DNA of 64,000 nucleotides from Lethocerus indicus (Eukaryota; Arthropoda; Insecta; Hemiptera; Belostomatidae): assembly GCA_019843655.1 (NCBI GenBank), contig JACDQD010000003.1, positions 11,286,925 to 11,350,924 on the forward strand, given 5' to 3'. The notes beneath the pieces were generated by a model. It had not been told where the DNA came from, did not search any database, and saw only the letters and a program-made list of their open reading frames with translations. The number at the start of each line of letters is the position of its first letter. Positions within the stretch are counted from its first letter, which is position 1. A program made the position numbers and the translations under genes. Below are positions 51,106-64,000 of this stretch, piece after piece.

Positions 51106-54100
51106 CAACAATGGTGTGGAGGCTCCTACGGGGGTAATGCGCCCCACAGTGCCACTTCACTGCAATTCGGGACTCTGACCCCGATCTCTTGTATGCAGAT
51201 CTCATGCAAATTGGCCCCTCGGCTCCCTCCTCTCTAATCTTTCGACAGCCCTTTCATCCCGCATAAATTCCGCGTTTTTGGCCCATAATACACTACATTA
51301 ACCCATGTGAATAATTATGTACTATACAATTTCAGTCTCTGCCTTTATTCTTTTTACGGTTTGATGTAGTGATACACTTTTTATTTCAAATATTATTAGA
51401 CAGTGAAGCCGATATAACTCATTATAATGAAATAATTGAAATCGCTTACACGGCCATATGTCTGGCCGGTCGACTGACAAATAAGTAGAGTTACATTAAG
51501 CGAGCTATAATTCCTATTAGAACTAGAAAAACGGCGGTTCATGGGTCTCGGGAAGGAGTTTCAGATATGCGAAAGCCAATTTTAAGACGGCCGGAGACCT
51601 CGTTAAACGGTCTCGGCCCCCCATAAAGGGCCGGCGCGTTATCGTCTACAGTTCTAAAATGACGGTTTAAATCCCGCAAAACACACGGAGAAGCGGGGGC
51701 CGCCGTGGCCGTATTTCACGCGTAATTATCTCACATAAATTTCGAAGTTGATGCCCGGCGTCATCCTCCCGGGCCGCCGGTTAAGTGGTACTTGTCGTAT
51801 GTCCGTGTCCTGCCGGCCTTATTTATGGCACCAATCATCCCCACCGGCCACCGCCGCCACTATCGCTACCGGCTTAGCGTCATCCCTCCGTGTAATACCG
51901 CTTGTAGCCGCACCCTTCGGATCGTTCTCATATTTCTTAGGCGTCGACACGAAAGGAATAATAATACGCGGACGGCGGGCGGGGGCTCTCTCTTAACGCG
52001 CTCTGCCCGGCCCTAAGAAGAAACGGACTGCGACACTTCCTCAATATAAATTCAGGGACGGCTCGTCTCGAATAGCTCCCATAACTGTTGGCCGGTTAAG
52101 GAGAAACACAGTCGGGGGAGGTTAAGAAGTGCGATGTTCCACCGGCTGAAGAACCAGTGTCCGACTTTCAGGCCTTCTCTTATTCTTATTTCTCCCGCGC
52201 TCACCGATCGGTTCTACTTTTTCGCCGGTAATATACCAGAGAAGGTTCGCCGACAGAATGAATAGACACGTCTGAATTCGTGATCAGTGCACCGCCTCTT
52301 ATTTTACGCGTTGTAATAATCCCAGAATTTGATTATTCGTTATAATAGCTCCTGTCTTTATTTCCGTTTCATTTATATAAAATTATTATTGATTTTATTT
52401 TGCCACTCACTCCCTGAGTGAACACGTTATAAAAACTGTTAGATCTTTCAGCTTTGCATGTAGACTTCAGTCATTCACTTTCGCATTATATATATTTAAA
52501 TACCCATGAGTTGATAAAACATAGAAAGAATAATGAGGGAAATAAATTTTATGAGAGAAAATATGTATTATTTGTGCGATTCTACGTTCAATCTAGTCTG
52601 GGTTGGCTTGTGTAGGTGTCCATACATCAGGTTGTGGTTCACTTCGAAAACCGCTATCGAAAAGCTCGGTAATCCGTGGAGGGGGAAGAAAAGAAAAAGC
52701 CAAAAAAAAAAACGGCGAGGCAATAGGCGGAGAAAACAGTTATAATAAATGTTAATAACAGTTGGTTGGGGGCGGGGGACTGTGGATAGAGTTCGGCCGG
52801 GTGTAGACCGTCAGCTCACGATTAGCTCGGGGCTGGGGCCCGGGAGCTCCAACTTTCGAGCCGCCTCCTCCTTTTTGCCGCCCCTTTAAATATTCATGAT
52901 CGCCGGCTTCGGCAACGAAAGCGCCCCCCTTTTGGCTTCCGACGACAGTACGGCTAAGAGCCAAGAGGGCAGTATTTTAGAGGGCGTGGGCGTCGCTCGG
53001 CCGGCCGGTAACGGCTATTCAAATTTGCGATTGAATGAAAAATTTAATGAGCAGTGGGCCATAAATATCCGAGTAAACTAATTAAGAGTTAAGCTCGTAT
53101 TCCCAGATCCTCTTCCAGATAATGTCTTATTGTTTGGCATCTGTGAGTGTTTTGCTCTGAAACGACTTTAAATGTTAGTTTTCAACTAATTTATTTCCTC
53201 CCCAACGTCGGCACACTTTCGATGGGGATACTCCTCGTTTCCGAGTGTAGCACAGTATCGTTGACGCCTACTTCCCAGCAGAACCCCGTAGTAAACTTTG
53301 TAAGCTTGTGTAAGCTTTTGAAATTTTACCGACTTTCAAATTACCCCTTTTGAAGAATGCGCTATTTAAATATTTGCATATTCAGTTAAGTTGGATACAC
53401 TTGTAATTTTACCATCTGCGTTAAAAAAGAAATAGCTTAATAAGCATTCTGGACTGTAGAGTGCAGATTTGAGAAATCAACTGAGAGAAAAAAATCTCAA
53501 ATAACATGCGTCTATCTTAATGGGTGCGATTTCGAATAGGAGGCAAAATGCCCTCTGTGATCGGTGGCGGATTGGGAGGGGGGTCGGGGCCCTATCCTCG
53601 GCCGCGATCTATTTAATTACGAAATATGTTTTTCTAACGCGATAACGATCGCCATATTTTTGCCTTGGAAGTAATTGGCCCGCCTCGCTAATCGCGGAGG
53701 ACGACAGATCAGATTATAACTAATGGACCATTGACGGTCGTCAAACGTCAAATTTGCGATGCTAATTGAATCAGCCGCTATTTCCATAATTCGGTATAAT
53801 TCCTCTTTTTCCAATCTTCCCCCTTTTTTCTGTGCACGTGGGCCGTTTCGCTGCAAGCAACCCGAAACTCCTTCGATATTATATTTGTCAGAATATTGTC
53901 ACATTCCCGACGCCAGTCGGGTCACGTTACTTATCAATTCCGAAAACTGGACGCCGCGACCGGTCCGACCGTTTGATCTCTCCCGCAATTTCAATTCGTA
54001 CCGTGAAAAATGCTTCCAGACTCCATTTTAAATGCATTAATATGTATGTGATTCGAAAGGAAACGGCTCCATAAATTTAAATCGTGACACTCATCGCGCT

Positions 54101-55300
54101 AAAGGACAGGAAAATTAACCTAATTGATGATACCGCCGGTCGATGCTCTGACGTTAACAGTTTGCTACGGAATATTAACATTCTAGTACAGTTAATGGAG
54201 ATAATTTTCGAATTGGCTTTCACGATTAAGTTTATTATTATTACGCTGTGACGACTTGAAACATTTTTGTAATGTGCAATATTTTTTAAATTGTTACAGT
54301 TAAGTTGTACACTTATTTAATACCTCTATATAAAAGAATCACAATTACAATATTATCACTCCTATAATTTCATTCTTCCTCATTGCCGCTGTTATTTTGT
54401 TAGGTTCATTATTTTCTGTTAGTTTTTATAAAATAAATTTCATTCAGTGGTAGTTTAATAATCAAATCGTTGATATGATAATATTAATTTTGATCCCGGT
54501 ACAAGAATTGTGTCTAGACAATTAAACACATGTTAATAGAGTTGAATATGACTGGGTCAGAAAAATTCCAATAACATCCCTAGTGTATCATTGTATATAT
54601 AATAATAACTTTTTACCTTTACGACGGCACGATGTATTATCACAGAAAATTCATTTTCGTACTCTACGATGGAATGAGTGATGGTACTGTTACTTAAACT
54701 AGGTGGTATAGTGACCGGGCACAAGGAGGAGAGAAATGTTAATCTGAACGCGGTCATCCATCTCGCAGAAAGGATGTAAATATGGGAGCAATTTCTAGAA
54801 CAAATGAACGGTACGAGGTCGCTCCCTTTATTGGCCCTGTAAGTTATTATATGGGTGTTGCGGTCGGCCAGTTTAGGCGCGCATCTCGGGCATATAAATC
54901 TGAGCCGCCCTTAGGACCGGCCGACCGCTGTGCACTCGCCTCACATTCCGAATTAATTTGTCCTCCGAGCGGCCGATTATTCTTGCTCCCGGCTTAATCC
55001 AATTCCAAATACAAACGCCCGGCAGTTAATCCCGCAACCGGTAGAGCACAGTGCCGGCCCGCCGATAAATAACTCGGGGCAATTTCAAATTAACGGTAAC
55101 TGAATGTATATCGCCTGAGTCGTTAATTACAGTTTTTATTATTCGTTCGGTATAAGCTAGTTGTCCTGAAAAATACTCGCTTAGCCGACATTACGCGCTC
55201 GCCTCTACAACAGGTTTGGTATTTTTACGTTATCTGGCGCCCGGTCAAATTTTCCTCATTTTCTGTTACTTACAACCCAATAACTATTAATTTAATCGGC

Positions 55301-55312
<12 letters not shown>

Positions 55313-55342
<30 letters not shown>
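55313..55342. repeat. (TA)15 microsatellite
   Basis: Fifteen perfect TA units, the longest simple repeat noticed in the window. It is self-complementary and can extrude as a cruciform. Confidence 0.97.
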
Positions 55343-55344
<2 letters not shown>

Positions 55345-58300
55345 TTTTATCTCTGAATTAGTGATTAGTGATTCTCCAGGGTGTCACTAATGTTCTCCGT
55401 GGGATATTACCAATGCCGACGTATTAATTTTTTTTTATATCCGTAGTACATTGTTCACCGATGCGAGCCTGTGTCGGGAATTTCAATGCGATATGCCATT
55501 TCTAATTAGCCGTCGCTCGAAGGTACCCTTTGTGTTTTATGTACAAACAGGCCGAATAACGTCCTACAGTCCGTGTTTCTGGGACGGATGAAAAAGGGCC
55601 CATTTCTGCCTACGTGCGCTAATTGATAATTACGCCCGGGAGGGCGAGCGAGGTGGTGGGGCATTAATAAAACATCGTAATTAGGCGGCACCGCCAACGC
55701 TCTTGTCCTCGCTCAAAGGGCCGTTTGTCATCCGGTCGGGAGACAACGGCCGGCCGTAAGTCAACAGAGGCCTGTCGCCCGTCCAAAATTAATATGCCTT
55801 TCTTTTGCGGTAGGGCGATTACATTTACATTGAAGCGCTCTTTTGTGACGGGTCCGAATACCGAATCACATGTGCTGATCTACGGCTGCCACGACCCGAA
55901 TAATTTCTGGATTTCGTCCAGGGATGTCTCCACATCGACGTAGGTAGTATCAAAGTAACGTCCGTGCGTTTGATAAAATATCCGTCTGAAATATTGTAGG
56001 TGGCGCACAACGGTGAACGACACTAAAGATGGCAAGTATCCGGAACCGTTTTTGCTTCGGACAAAAATTTTGGAAACTCCCTATCATTCATTAAATGCAA
56101 TAAATCGAGTGCCCACCAATCGTACGAACTGATGATATTTCTCGTTCTATGTCAAAATGCAAATACGACCCGTCGAAAAGACAACGTGATCGATTCGCCG
56201 GGTCCGATTTCCTTCCCTTCAGCGACGTAACAGCCCGAGGTCAAAAAATTGTACTGTCGGGCGATCCATCGGTTATGATTTGTCGAGGGTACGTGTTGTA
56301 GCAATTGTCCGGGACTGTGTAGCCCGGGATGTGGGTGAGCCCACTCACTTCACTCCGGCCCTACCTGCCACCACCGCCAGTCGTGACTTCGTCCCGTGGT
56401 CAACTCCGTAAACCGTCACGAACTCCCTACGTCCGCTATCCACCGGCTTCCTAACCCGACCTCCATTATTTTTCATCGACCCCCGCTCCGGTGAAATGAT
56501 CGCGCCCTCCTTACCCCTCGCTCGCTCGCTCTGAGGTCCCCCCGGACAGTGGTTCCGAGAACGATCCTTCTTGCCGGAGCGGTATTATGTATTGGGAACA
56601 CGTCGATCCGATCTTCGGCGAACGCTGTTTCAGATTGCTAAAACAGGGAAAAATTGCTGGCCGATTCCACCGGGTAAGGTATACAAGTCGAAGAGTATAT
56701 TAGGGACAATATAGAGATTATCCCATTATACAAAATTGAGTCCGAAGTGCCCATTTCCTACTTCATTCTAGTATTTCTAACCTGTTTCTCATGAAACCGG
56801 AACCGTAGAATTCTGTGAGGAATGCCATCGTTTTTGAATTTTAAGTAATTTCTGATGTCGAGGAATTGTTTTATTTTTCACGCTACTGAGGTGTACCAAA
56901 TATGGGTATATAGAACGTCTATAATCGATCAATTACAAATATTAAAATGTTGGTAAGTGTTGAAATATTTTCCATTTTGTAGGAAACACGCAGAAAACCG
57001 ATCCGTTGAATGTAATTGGCTGGAAAAGAAGAGGGAAGAGGAGAAAATATGCCGGTGTGGAATTTGGCTGTGGCCGGGAGCACGAGTGCGGCGTTAATGT
57101 ATTCAGGGAGACAGGAGAACTGAGTATTTATCGGAGGCGGTGTACTAAGGAGGGCCGCGGCTCCATAAAATAGTCGGCCGGCCGTAAAGAGAGGCCAATA
57201 TGTTATTCAATTCTTCTCGCGGGCCCACTGTCCTATAAAACCGGGGGGTTTAGCGCCCCCGACCAAGACTAATGAAGTCGAAATCCACGGGACATATTTA
57301 CGGGCCCGACCTCCTCCCCCTCCCGAATAACGGTCCGCATCGGACATTTCGGCGTTGCGACTTAAAAAACGGCTATCCGTTTGTCCATTCGGGGACTATT
57401 ATAAAAGGGAACCGGACAGGTTTCTAGACAACCTGTCGAATTCCGAATGTTTGATTTAAACCGTGGTTTATCCTGGCCCCAAATTAAATTTCCATTTTGA
57501 GCCCGACGGCCGCCGCGCTGCGCCATATTGTATCGGCCGGCTCCCGATATATATTATTCCGAACTATATATTTATTTATGTAACGCCCACCGCACCTTTG
57601 TGGCATTGTATACGCGTGAAATCCAAACGCTCCGTAATGGCTAGAAAGGAACGTTATAAATATTTAGAAATGAATTTAGAAAATATACGAGATGAGAAAG
57701 AAACTACATACTCCAGAGTCGGAATTTCCTACTGCGGGGAAAAATGATAAGTAATGTAAGACTACTGACGATGACGAAACACCGAGGTTAGCACAGTACG
57801 GAATAAGAAAGCGTGAAAAGAATGAAATATTTCATCCTCACAGACTGTAAGTATTTTCAAGCATAGGATATTTTTATTGCGAAAACAAAAATACAAAAAA
57901 CAGAATTACGAATAAGAATGAGTGTTAATCGCATTATTTAAAAATCATTATTTTGCGAGTCATTGGTTTTGACACACCTATCGACGAGTACATATCTACA
58001 GGCAAATGTTAAGGTGCTGTCGAGCTAATTCGCATATTTGAACTCGTGTTATCGATACCGATAACGACATAGGGGATAACCAACTGGAATTCTACGCTTA
58101 CTAAAAACGGCCCGAGTATTCTTACCCAGGAGCAATAAATAGGAATGCTATTTCTGCTTAGGAGGGGCCCTCCTATAGTACCGCTCCTATATTCTTCTCA
58201 ATTAACGAGCCAATACAGTTCGAGCCGAGGGAGACTATCGGACCGGCCATCTTACGCGAGAATTTAATCGAACCCGTAATTGGAAATGGAAAGAATAAAT

Positions 58301-61300
58301 GCCTACCGTAATTTCTCTCCCGTAAATATCCGACGGGGGCCGTCTCTTAAATACGGCTATTACGCCTTCGCCCAACACCTAATCGCGCCGCTACTTTGGG
58401 AGCTTTATCGAGCCTTTGACAGCGCTATTAAATGCATTTTCATCCTATCGAAAAGTACATTTACGCTAACTATTTTTTATTTGTTCCTTACGCGAGCTCA
58501 TCACGCGTAAATGCGAATATTTTAGAACGTACCGCAAATGCGTCAGTCATTCAAGCATAAACACGATTGTAATACTTCTCAGTATGATCCTCATTGATTG
58601 AAATATACCGGAGGTGTCTCGAAGCTTATTTATTCTTTTTTAATTACAGTAATTACATCCAATAAATACTACCTTCTGTAAAAGTATTTGTAATAGGGGA
58701 GTCGGTTTAACCATTCAGGAGGATACTTTTCTCTAAATAGAAATAAAATAAAATAGGATTTCTTGGGAAGAGTTATGTCCGTGACGATTTTCAGGACAGA
58801 GTGTTATTACAACCCATTTATTTCGAAAATTGTTGGTTTTATGTTCCCTCGCTTTCGTCCTTATCTGGATAATTTTTATGACCACCTCTGAATGACCACT
58901 CGTAACAGTTTGTTATGTTTAAAAATAAGTTATTTTCGGGTAAAATTTTGTTTTAATTTAATCCTCTGTGTGAATGCACAATTTTGGACTTGATTTCGTC
59001 GCCTAGTTTTAAAAAAAAAAGGTTAAAATTACATCACGTATACAATTTTGAGACAGTAAAAATTATTTTTCAACAACTTGCCTGAATATCAATCTGTCTC
59101 AGATGCTATTGGAACGCTCAATTGATTTCGAAAATTATTATTTATATACAGAATTTATTTCTCAATAGGTTCCAAGAATCCCTTTACAAATATTGGCTTT
59201 CTAACGACTTCCGGGACCGTTACACGAATATTATATTAATTTCCCCCCCTCTCAATGTTATGGTTAATTACACCGCCATTAATAACCGACTCCATAAATC
59301 CGGATTTACCCGTTTTCACGAGGGCAATTTGACAGTCTCACCGACTGACAGATGCGACCGATATTAATTTAGAAACCATTTAAATTCATTCGATTTTATT
59401 CGTCGGATCATTAATATTTAACAGGTCATTAAAAGATTTTGAGACGGGGGAAGGGATCCGTTCACTCGTTAGAAAAGGCACCGTTCTTTGTGTCTCAACA
59501 CGAGTCGAATTGGTCGGGCTTATATATTTAAATACGCCTACGCCGCGGACACCGACACGTTAAAAGCGCTAATGGAATTAATTTATAGGTTTAACACGAT
59601 TTTAATGTCGTTTAAAATTTCCTTGCATAAAGTGTGAAAACTTATTCAAATGTCTACCGTCACTGCAGGGGTCCGTGTCTAATTCACGGCTGAACTTGAA
59701 TCATCTTTATGAATAATTATTCTAAAAGGATTTGAGCCAACAGGGGAGACCGATCGTTAATCGAACTTTGCTAGATATTTTAACAACATACTGAATACAG
59801 TATGAGTATTTCATGTAAGTTGAAATTTTAATTAAATATCTTTTGGAAATTTTCTTGCCATATAAGATAATCTAAACTACAAAACCCAACATTAAGCATT
59901 TTACAGAGAATCAAACCACTAGGGAAAATTAAATTTTAGAATCACAATGAGTGTCCACCAGATGAATAACGGGACCAAAATTAATTTTTCTAAAATGCAA
60001 ATTTCTAAAAATGCACTTAGATTTATTTACTGATCAAAGGTTCAATTTTTATTTTTAAGAGATTGCGGAAGATTATCAGTTATTTCAAATGTTTAGAATA
60101 TTAATTACAGAATGTTTTCCGTATAAATACCATTGAGATTCCAATACCAACCTATCATATTATTCTGTCGTTTGTGTGTGTTGTTTTTTCCAATCCTAGC
60201 CGAAAATGTTTTAATGCCGGGACATTTTCGGAATCTGGCCACCCGATAACGAGTCTCCCCCACCGCCCAATCTCCCACCAATTATCTGTGTCCCCTACCG
60301 GGGAAAATATGATGTAATTTATTTAGCATACGAAATAACATGGAATTATGTTCCACGTCTACTGCGGAGGCAGCGCGCCCGTATTTCTTGAGGCTAGGCT
60401 AGGAAGGGCGCTTCTCTGGGCTTGCGGCGGCTATCGTCCACCGGTAACAGCGCGCGTTCTATGATATTTGATATTTGAAGTTTAAATTACGACCTGGGGT
60501 TTCTGACGTTCGAATCATCGGTCTCGTCCCGACCGATTTACCAGGAATTCAATCCACGGCGGAGGGGAGTAACCCAGCAGCGGCGTCCCCGCCCACTGCC
60601 AAATTTAACCAACCGTCCGGCCAATTTAAAAATTTGATATACAAATGACCGTATAGTTTATGGCGGGGAAGAAATCGGCGTTTGAAACGTTTCGGATTAA
60701 GTAATCAAAAGATCGGTCGGGCCCGATAAAGCGGGAATTAATCTTGTTTCCTCGTAAACTATATGCCCATCCCTCTTTCGCGTCGTTTTTATTTTTTCTC
60801 TCTTCGATAATCGAGCCACTTCTATTTCTGGGCTTAATTTCCTTCGCGTTTAGTGAAACATTTTAGCATCTACACTATATATTTCAAGAGCCGTTTAAAC
60901 TGTTTAACTCCAATCTAAATCGCAGTATTAGCACAGTAGTACGACATTTATACACTGAAAAGGAAAAACAAATTGTAATTTCCTCGACATTAATTTTATC
61001 TTACAGAACGTACAGAAATAGTGGATGCAGTTGTTGTACAACCCAATTATAAGGTTACTTTAAAATGAGGTAAAGTAAATAAGACACAATATATTTTATC
61101 AACGCGAATACTCGCAGTCTCAGTAACACATTCGAAATGGCAGCCAACTGTGCTCCGAAAGTGGAATATCGTCTACTTAAATTGAGAGAGCACTTCAAAT
61201 TATCGCCATAAATATTCGTATCAATCTATGTACATATCACGTGTACAGGTATAATTTAAGACCAATAATACTGTTATACGAAGGGGATCCAAACGACGAC

Positions 61301-64000
61301 AGTCCGTAATTGCGCAAAAAAGTTACCGTAAAGTGACCGAATAAAATATACGTGTCGGGGCAGATAGGAGCGAGTCATTAACAACTTTAACGAACATTGA
61401 AAAAGCCGATTAGCTGAAAAAGAACACCGCCAACGGCGCAGGAAGTTACACTCGGACACGGCCGATTTACAATCTAGAAACTGCTCTTGGGAGGACCCTG
61501 AAAGTGTTGGATTTATTGCTGGCCCCCATTTGGCAAAACGAATGATCCCCCTGTCACCAATTGGGGAGGAAAAAAAAACCCCTGCCAAATAACCCGTGTA
61601 AATAAAACACGCGTTTTTAGCCGTTGACCATACCAGAAATCCGGGCCAATTACCGCCGTGTTCGGACACAAATGTAGAATCGCGCGGACGGACAAATATA
61701 GTTTTTAAACGCCCCGGCGAAGTGGAAACGGCCTAATTGACAGGCCCGTTTACTGAATTAGTGGCCGAATCCCGGGATTGGGGGCCGACTATTTTACATA
61801 ATGCTTTAAATTCAGAAGCGGGGTAAACAGGATCGACCGATTTTCGGTCTTATAAAGAAAGAGGTCATGTGGAATCGCCAGGGACTTATTGTGGAAAGCG
61901 CAGAACTGCGGAGCCCCAATTGAGTTTCCTTAATTATCCCCTTAAGGGGCTTCGGCAGCGGTTTGGAATAACGCTCGTTCTTCCGGTAGGCAAATGGAGA
62001 CAGAAAATATGAAGAATGAGTATCTCTTTCAGTAACATAAGAAAATTTCGATCATCAGAGCGCCATAAATATAGCCCATATACTTGTCATTATATAGTCA
62101 ACGATGATTCATAAATAGTAAAAATAATATCCAGGAAATGTGCTGAAATGTCGGATTCAATAGGGCACGGATAATCCTATTTTAATGGTCGCACATTTTT
62201 ATCTTTGCTTATCAATAATGATATATAAAATGGCTCCTTTAGTGTACGATTGAGAGGCTTGTCTGGGAACTGAATATACCAAATTATTGTTAATTATTTG
62301 CCGATGAGCCAACAGTAACAATATACCACAATAAAAATAGAACGCTCAATAGATATGAAAAAAATAGAAATAATATAAAAAATTCTATTTTATTATAAGC
62401 AAATCCGCTTCAGATTCGATTCCCTTACTGAGAAAAGAAAAAAGGCTCATAAAGTACTCTTAAACTTCATAAATATTTGATTCTTTTTATTTCAAAAACT
62501 GTTCGCACTTGTTCGATACGGATTTATCGAGGAATTCGCCAGGTGTTGCATAAATAAATTCGAGGAATTCGGTTTCGTAACATACTGAAACGGATCGAAA
62601 GCGATTCCCGAAGAGTGAAAAAGTGAACAAGGCGTCCTTAATCGTTTAACTGAACGTACTTGGCCAGAATGTCCTGTGAATATTAACAGGGGATATTGTT
62701 CTTGTTGGGATTAACAAGATCTTAGAACTGAACCACGGTAGGTATGATTATATATAAATAATCTAACGGGGATTACGCATAATTGTCTATTTTTATGATC
62801 TTGAAAAACGTAAACTGAAATTGTGAATCAAAACGAATACTTAATGAATCTTTGAACAGTCAGGGGCTGCCGTTTTCACTTATTTAAGTAAGTTGGAATT
62901 ATTTTTGAAGGGCTTGGCTGAAATTATTGTTTAAGAACTTTCTTATTCATTTTGTCAATTTTTACAGAGTTTTATTGTATCCTCCTCAAGAGGGTTAAAG
63001 TGTGCTAAATTGATTCTCGGCAGAACCGACCAAATGAAACAAATTATCTGCAGGAATAATTCTCGAATTAACTGAGTGGTCGTGTTCATATTGTTCCCGT
63101 AAACGTGCGATGTATTGTTCATTCTCGTCACCTTCCATCGTCGGCCATCTTGGGAATATATCAGATGATTCATCGGATCTCCTGAGATCCGGATCTATTT
63201 TTTTTCATCTCGCGTATCAAAGGCCGAAACGGACGGGAGGAAATCGTAAATCGATTTGTACCAGAGGGGCACAATGGACGGGGGGGTTAATTGTTGGCAG
63301 AAGAACTGGGGATCTGCCCACGCCCCCCGGTCCGCCCCCTCGCTAATGCAGAGGTCAACCTCCGTACAATTCGATATTTGTACATTGTACTGTATATTGT
63401 ATAGAGTCGCGGGGTGTACTTTATTACACGGATTGCTCTCTCTCTCTCTAGCGGGGCGTGTGTAGGCTATCGCGCCGTCCTAGACTCCGGCTAACAACAG
63501 CTGTAAATCCAAATCCGACGGGCCCCGGTGTTCGACCGGCCCCGTACATTTTCTATTGCCCTCCCGTCTCTTGTAATCCCCCATTAGCTCCGTTCCAGTA
63601 TCGGACGCCATCCTCCAGCACGTGCGTCCATTTCCTGGTTCGGCTATCGGAAATATACCGGGTCTTTTCCCGATTGGAAGAGAATTAACTTAATTGATCG
63701 TCATCGCTCTTGCGGTTTTCTCTCTCAATCAAAAGCCCCCTTAATCAGCCACTCTATCGACCACTTACTGGCCGACCAAATAGGTAATAGACTACTACTA
63801 AATACTGTATCCAAAGTTTCAATAGTAATAATAATAATAAGAAAAAACAAATTATTTATTTCAGTCTTCCGAAGTGATATTGAGCCGCGATGTGTTTTCT
63901 ATTTACGGAATTTTATTTCCGCTGCTTCTTCCGACTTCAGTAGGTTGATAACTGGCACATAACGTTATTGAAAATACCAACAAGGCGGAACCCGGAACAC
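55343..64000. other. Mosaic DNA without a firm gene
   Basis: GC-rich islands near 55600-55760, 56180-56640, 57030-57560, 58150-58400, 60220-60740, 61400-61760 and 63230-63720. A TATAAAAG box at 57400 has no initiator or convincing frame after it. The 131-codon minus frame at 61274-61669 is unrecognised. A possible two-exon frame at 55836-56132 is discussed in the findings. Confidence 0.45.
63436..63449. repeat. (CT)7 microsatellite
   Basis: Seven perfect CT units. Confidence 0.9.

Larger units (their letters stand above)
46840..55300. other. Mosaic DNA without a recognisable gene
   Basis: GC-rich islands near 47060-47170, 48340-48430, 48600-48720, 49840-50160, 51530-52240, 52750-53060 and 54800-55100 alternate with AT-rich DNA. 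Open frames are all under 95 codons and unrecognised. Confidence 0.45.

Noticed and set aside
57400..57747. TATAAAAG box followed by a 94-codon frame
   Set aside because: There is no initiator at the right distance, and the frame begins at GTG with no recognisable product.
61274..61669. 131-codon minus-strand frame
   Set aside because: It has no domain, signal peptide or promoter, and its length is within chance for its base composition.

Overview
The window looks like nuclear DNA of an arthropod, most probably an insect. It contains a small gene split by short GT-AG introns that encodes a secreted protein of the insect DUF1091/DM8 type. It also has TATA promoters with insect-style start contexts, AATAAA poly(A) signals and many microsatellites, and it has none of the dense open frames or operons of a bacterium or virus. 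CpG is not visibly depleted. The order cannot be fixed by reading alone.

Only one complete gene can be supported. It has four exons between 8305 and 9482 on the + strand, all joined in phase 0, and encodes a 188-residue protein with a signal peptide, two N-glycosylation sequons and the C-x4-G-T-Y and P-Y-G-R-Y landmarks of DUF1091. A TATATA box lies 80 bases before the chosen ATG, and overlapping AATAAA signals follow the stop by about 105 bases. A second gene very probably starts at 27294: a TATAAA box, a short leader and a CAAC-ATG-AAG first exon are followed directly by a GT splice donor. This is the layout of many insect genes for secreted proteins, cuticle proteins among them, but I could not find its second exon. 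A third, weaker promoter at 18920-18952 combines TATAAA with a TCAGTT initiator.

Region by region: 1-600 is a purine/pyrimidine-skewed, GC-richer stretch that could hold a non-coding exon. 600-8200 is AT-rich with scattered GC-rich patches. 8220-9597 is the DUF1091 gene. 9600-27200 is a mosaic of GC-rich islands and AT-rich spacers, including the three-frame stop-poor island at 12030-12520. From 27300 to the end the same mosaic continues, with an extreme GC island at 38440-38700, a tandem quadruplex-type GGGA repeat at 43247-43283, a possible SINE relic at 44670-44760, a decayed 21-bp minisatellite at 46752-46835 and a (TA)15 tract at 55313-55342.

Most open frames in the window are short, overlap one another on both strands and carry no recognisable domain, so they are treated as chance. 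No reverse transcriptase, transposase, rRNA, intact tRNA or CRISPR array was seen. The window is best read as gene-poor arthropod DNA, perhaps long introns or regulatory intergenic sequence, with one well-defined small secreted-protein gene.
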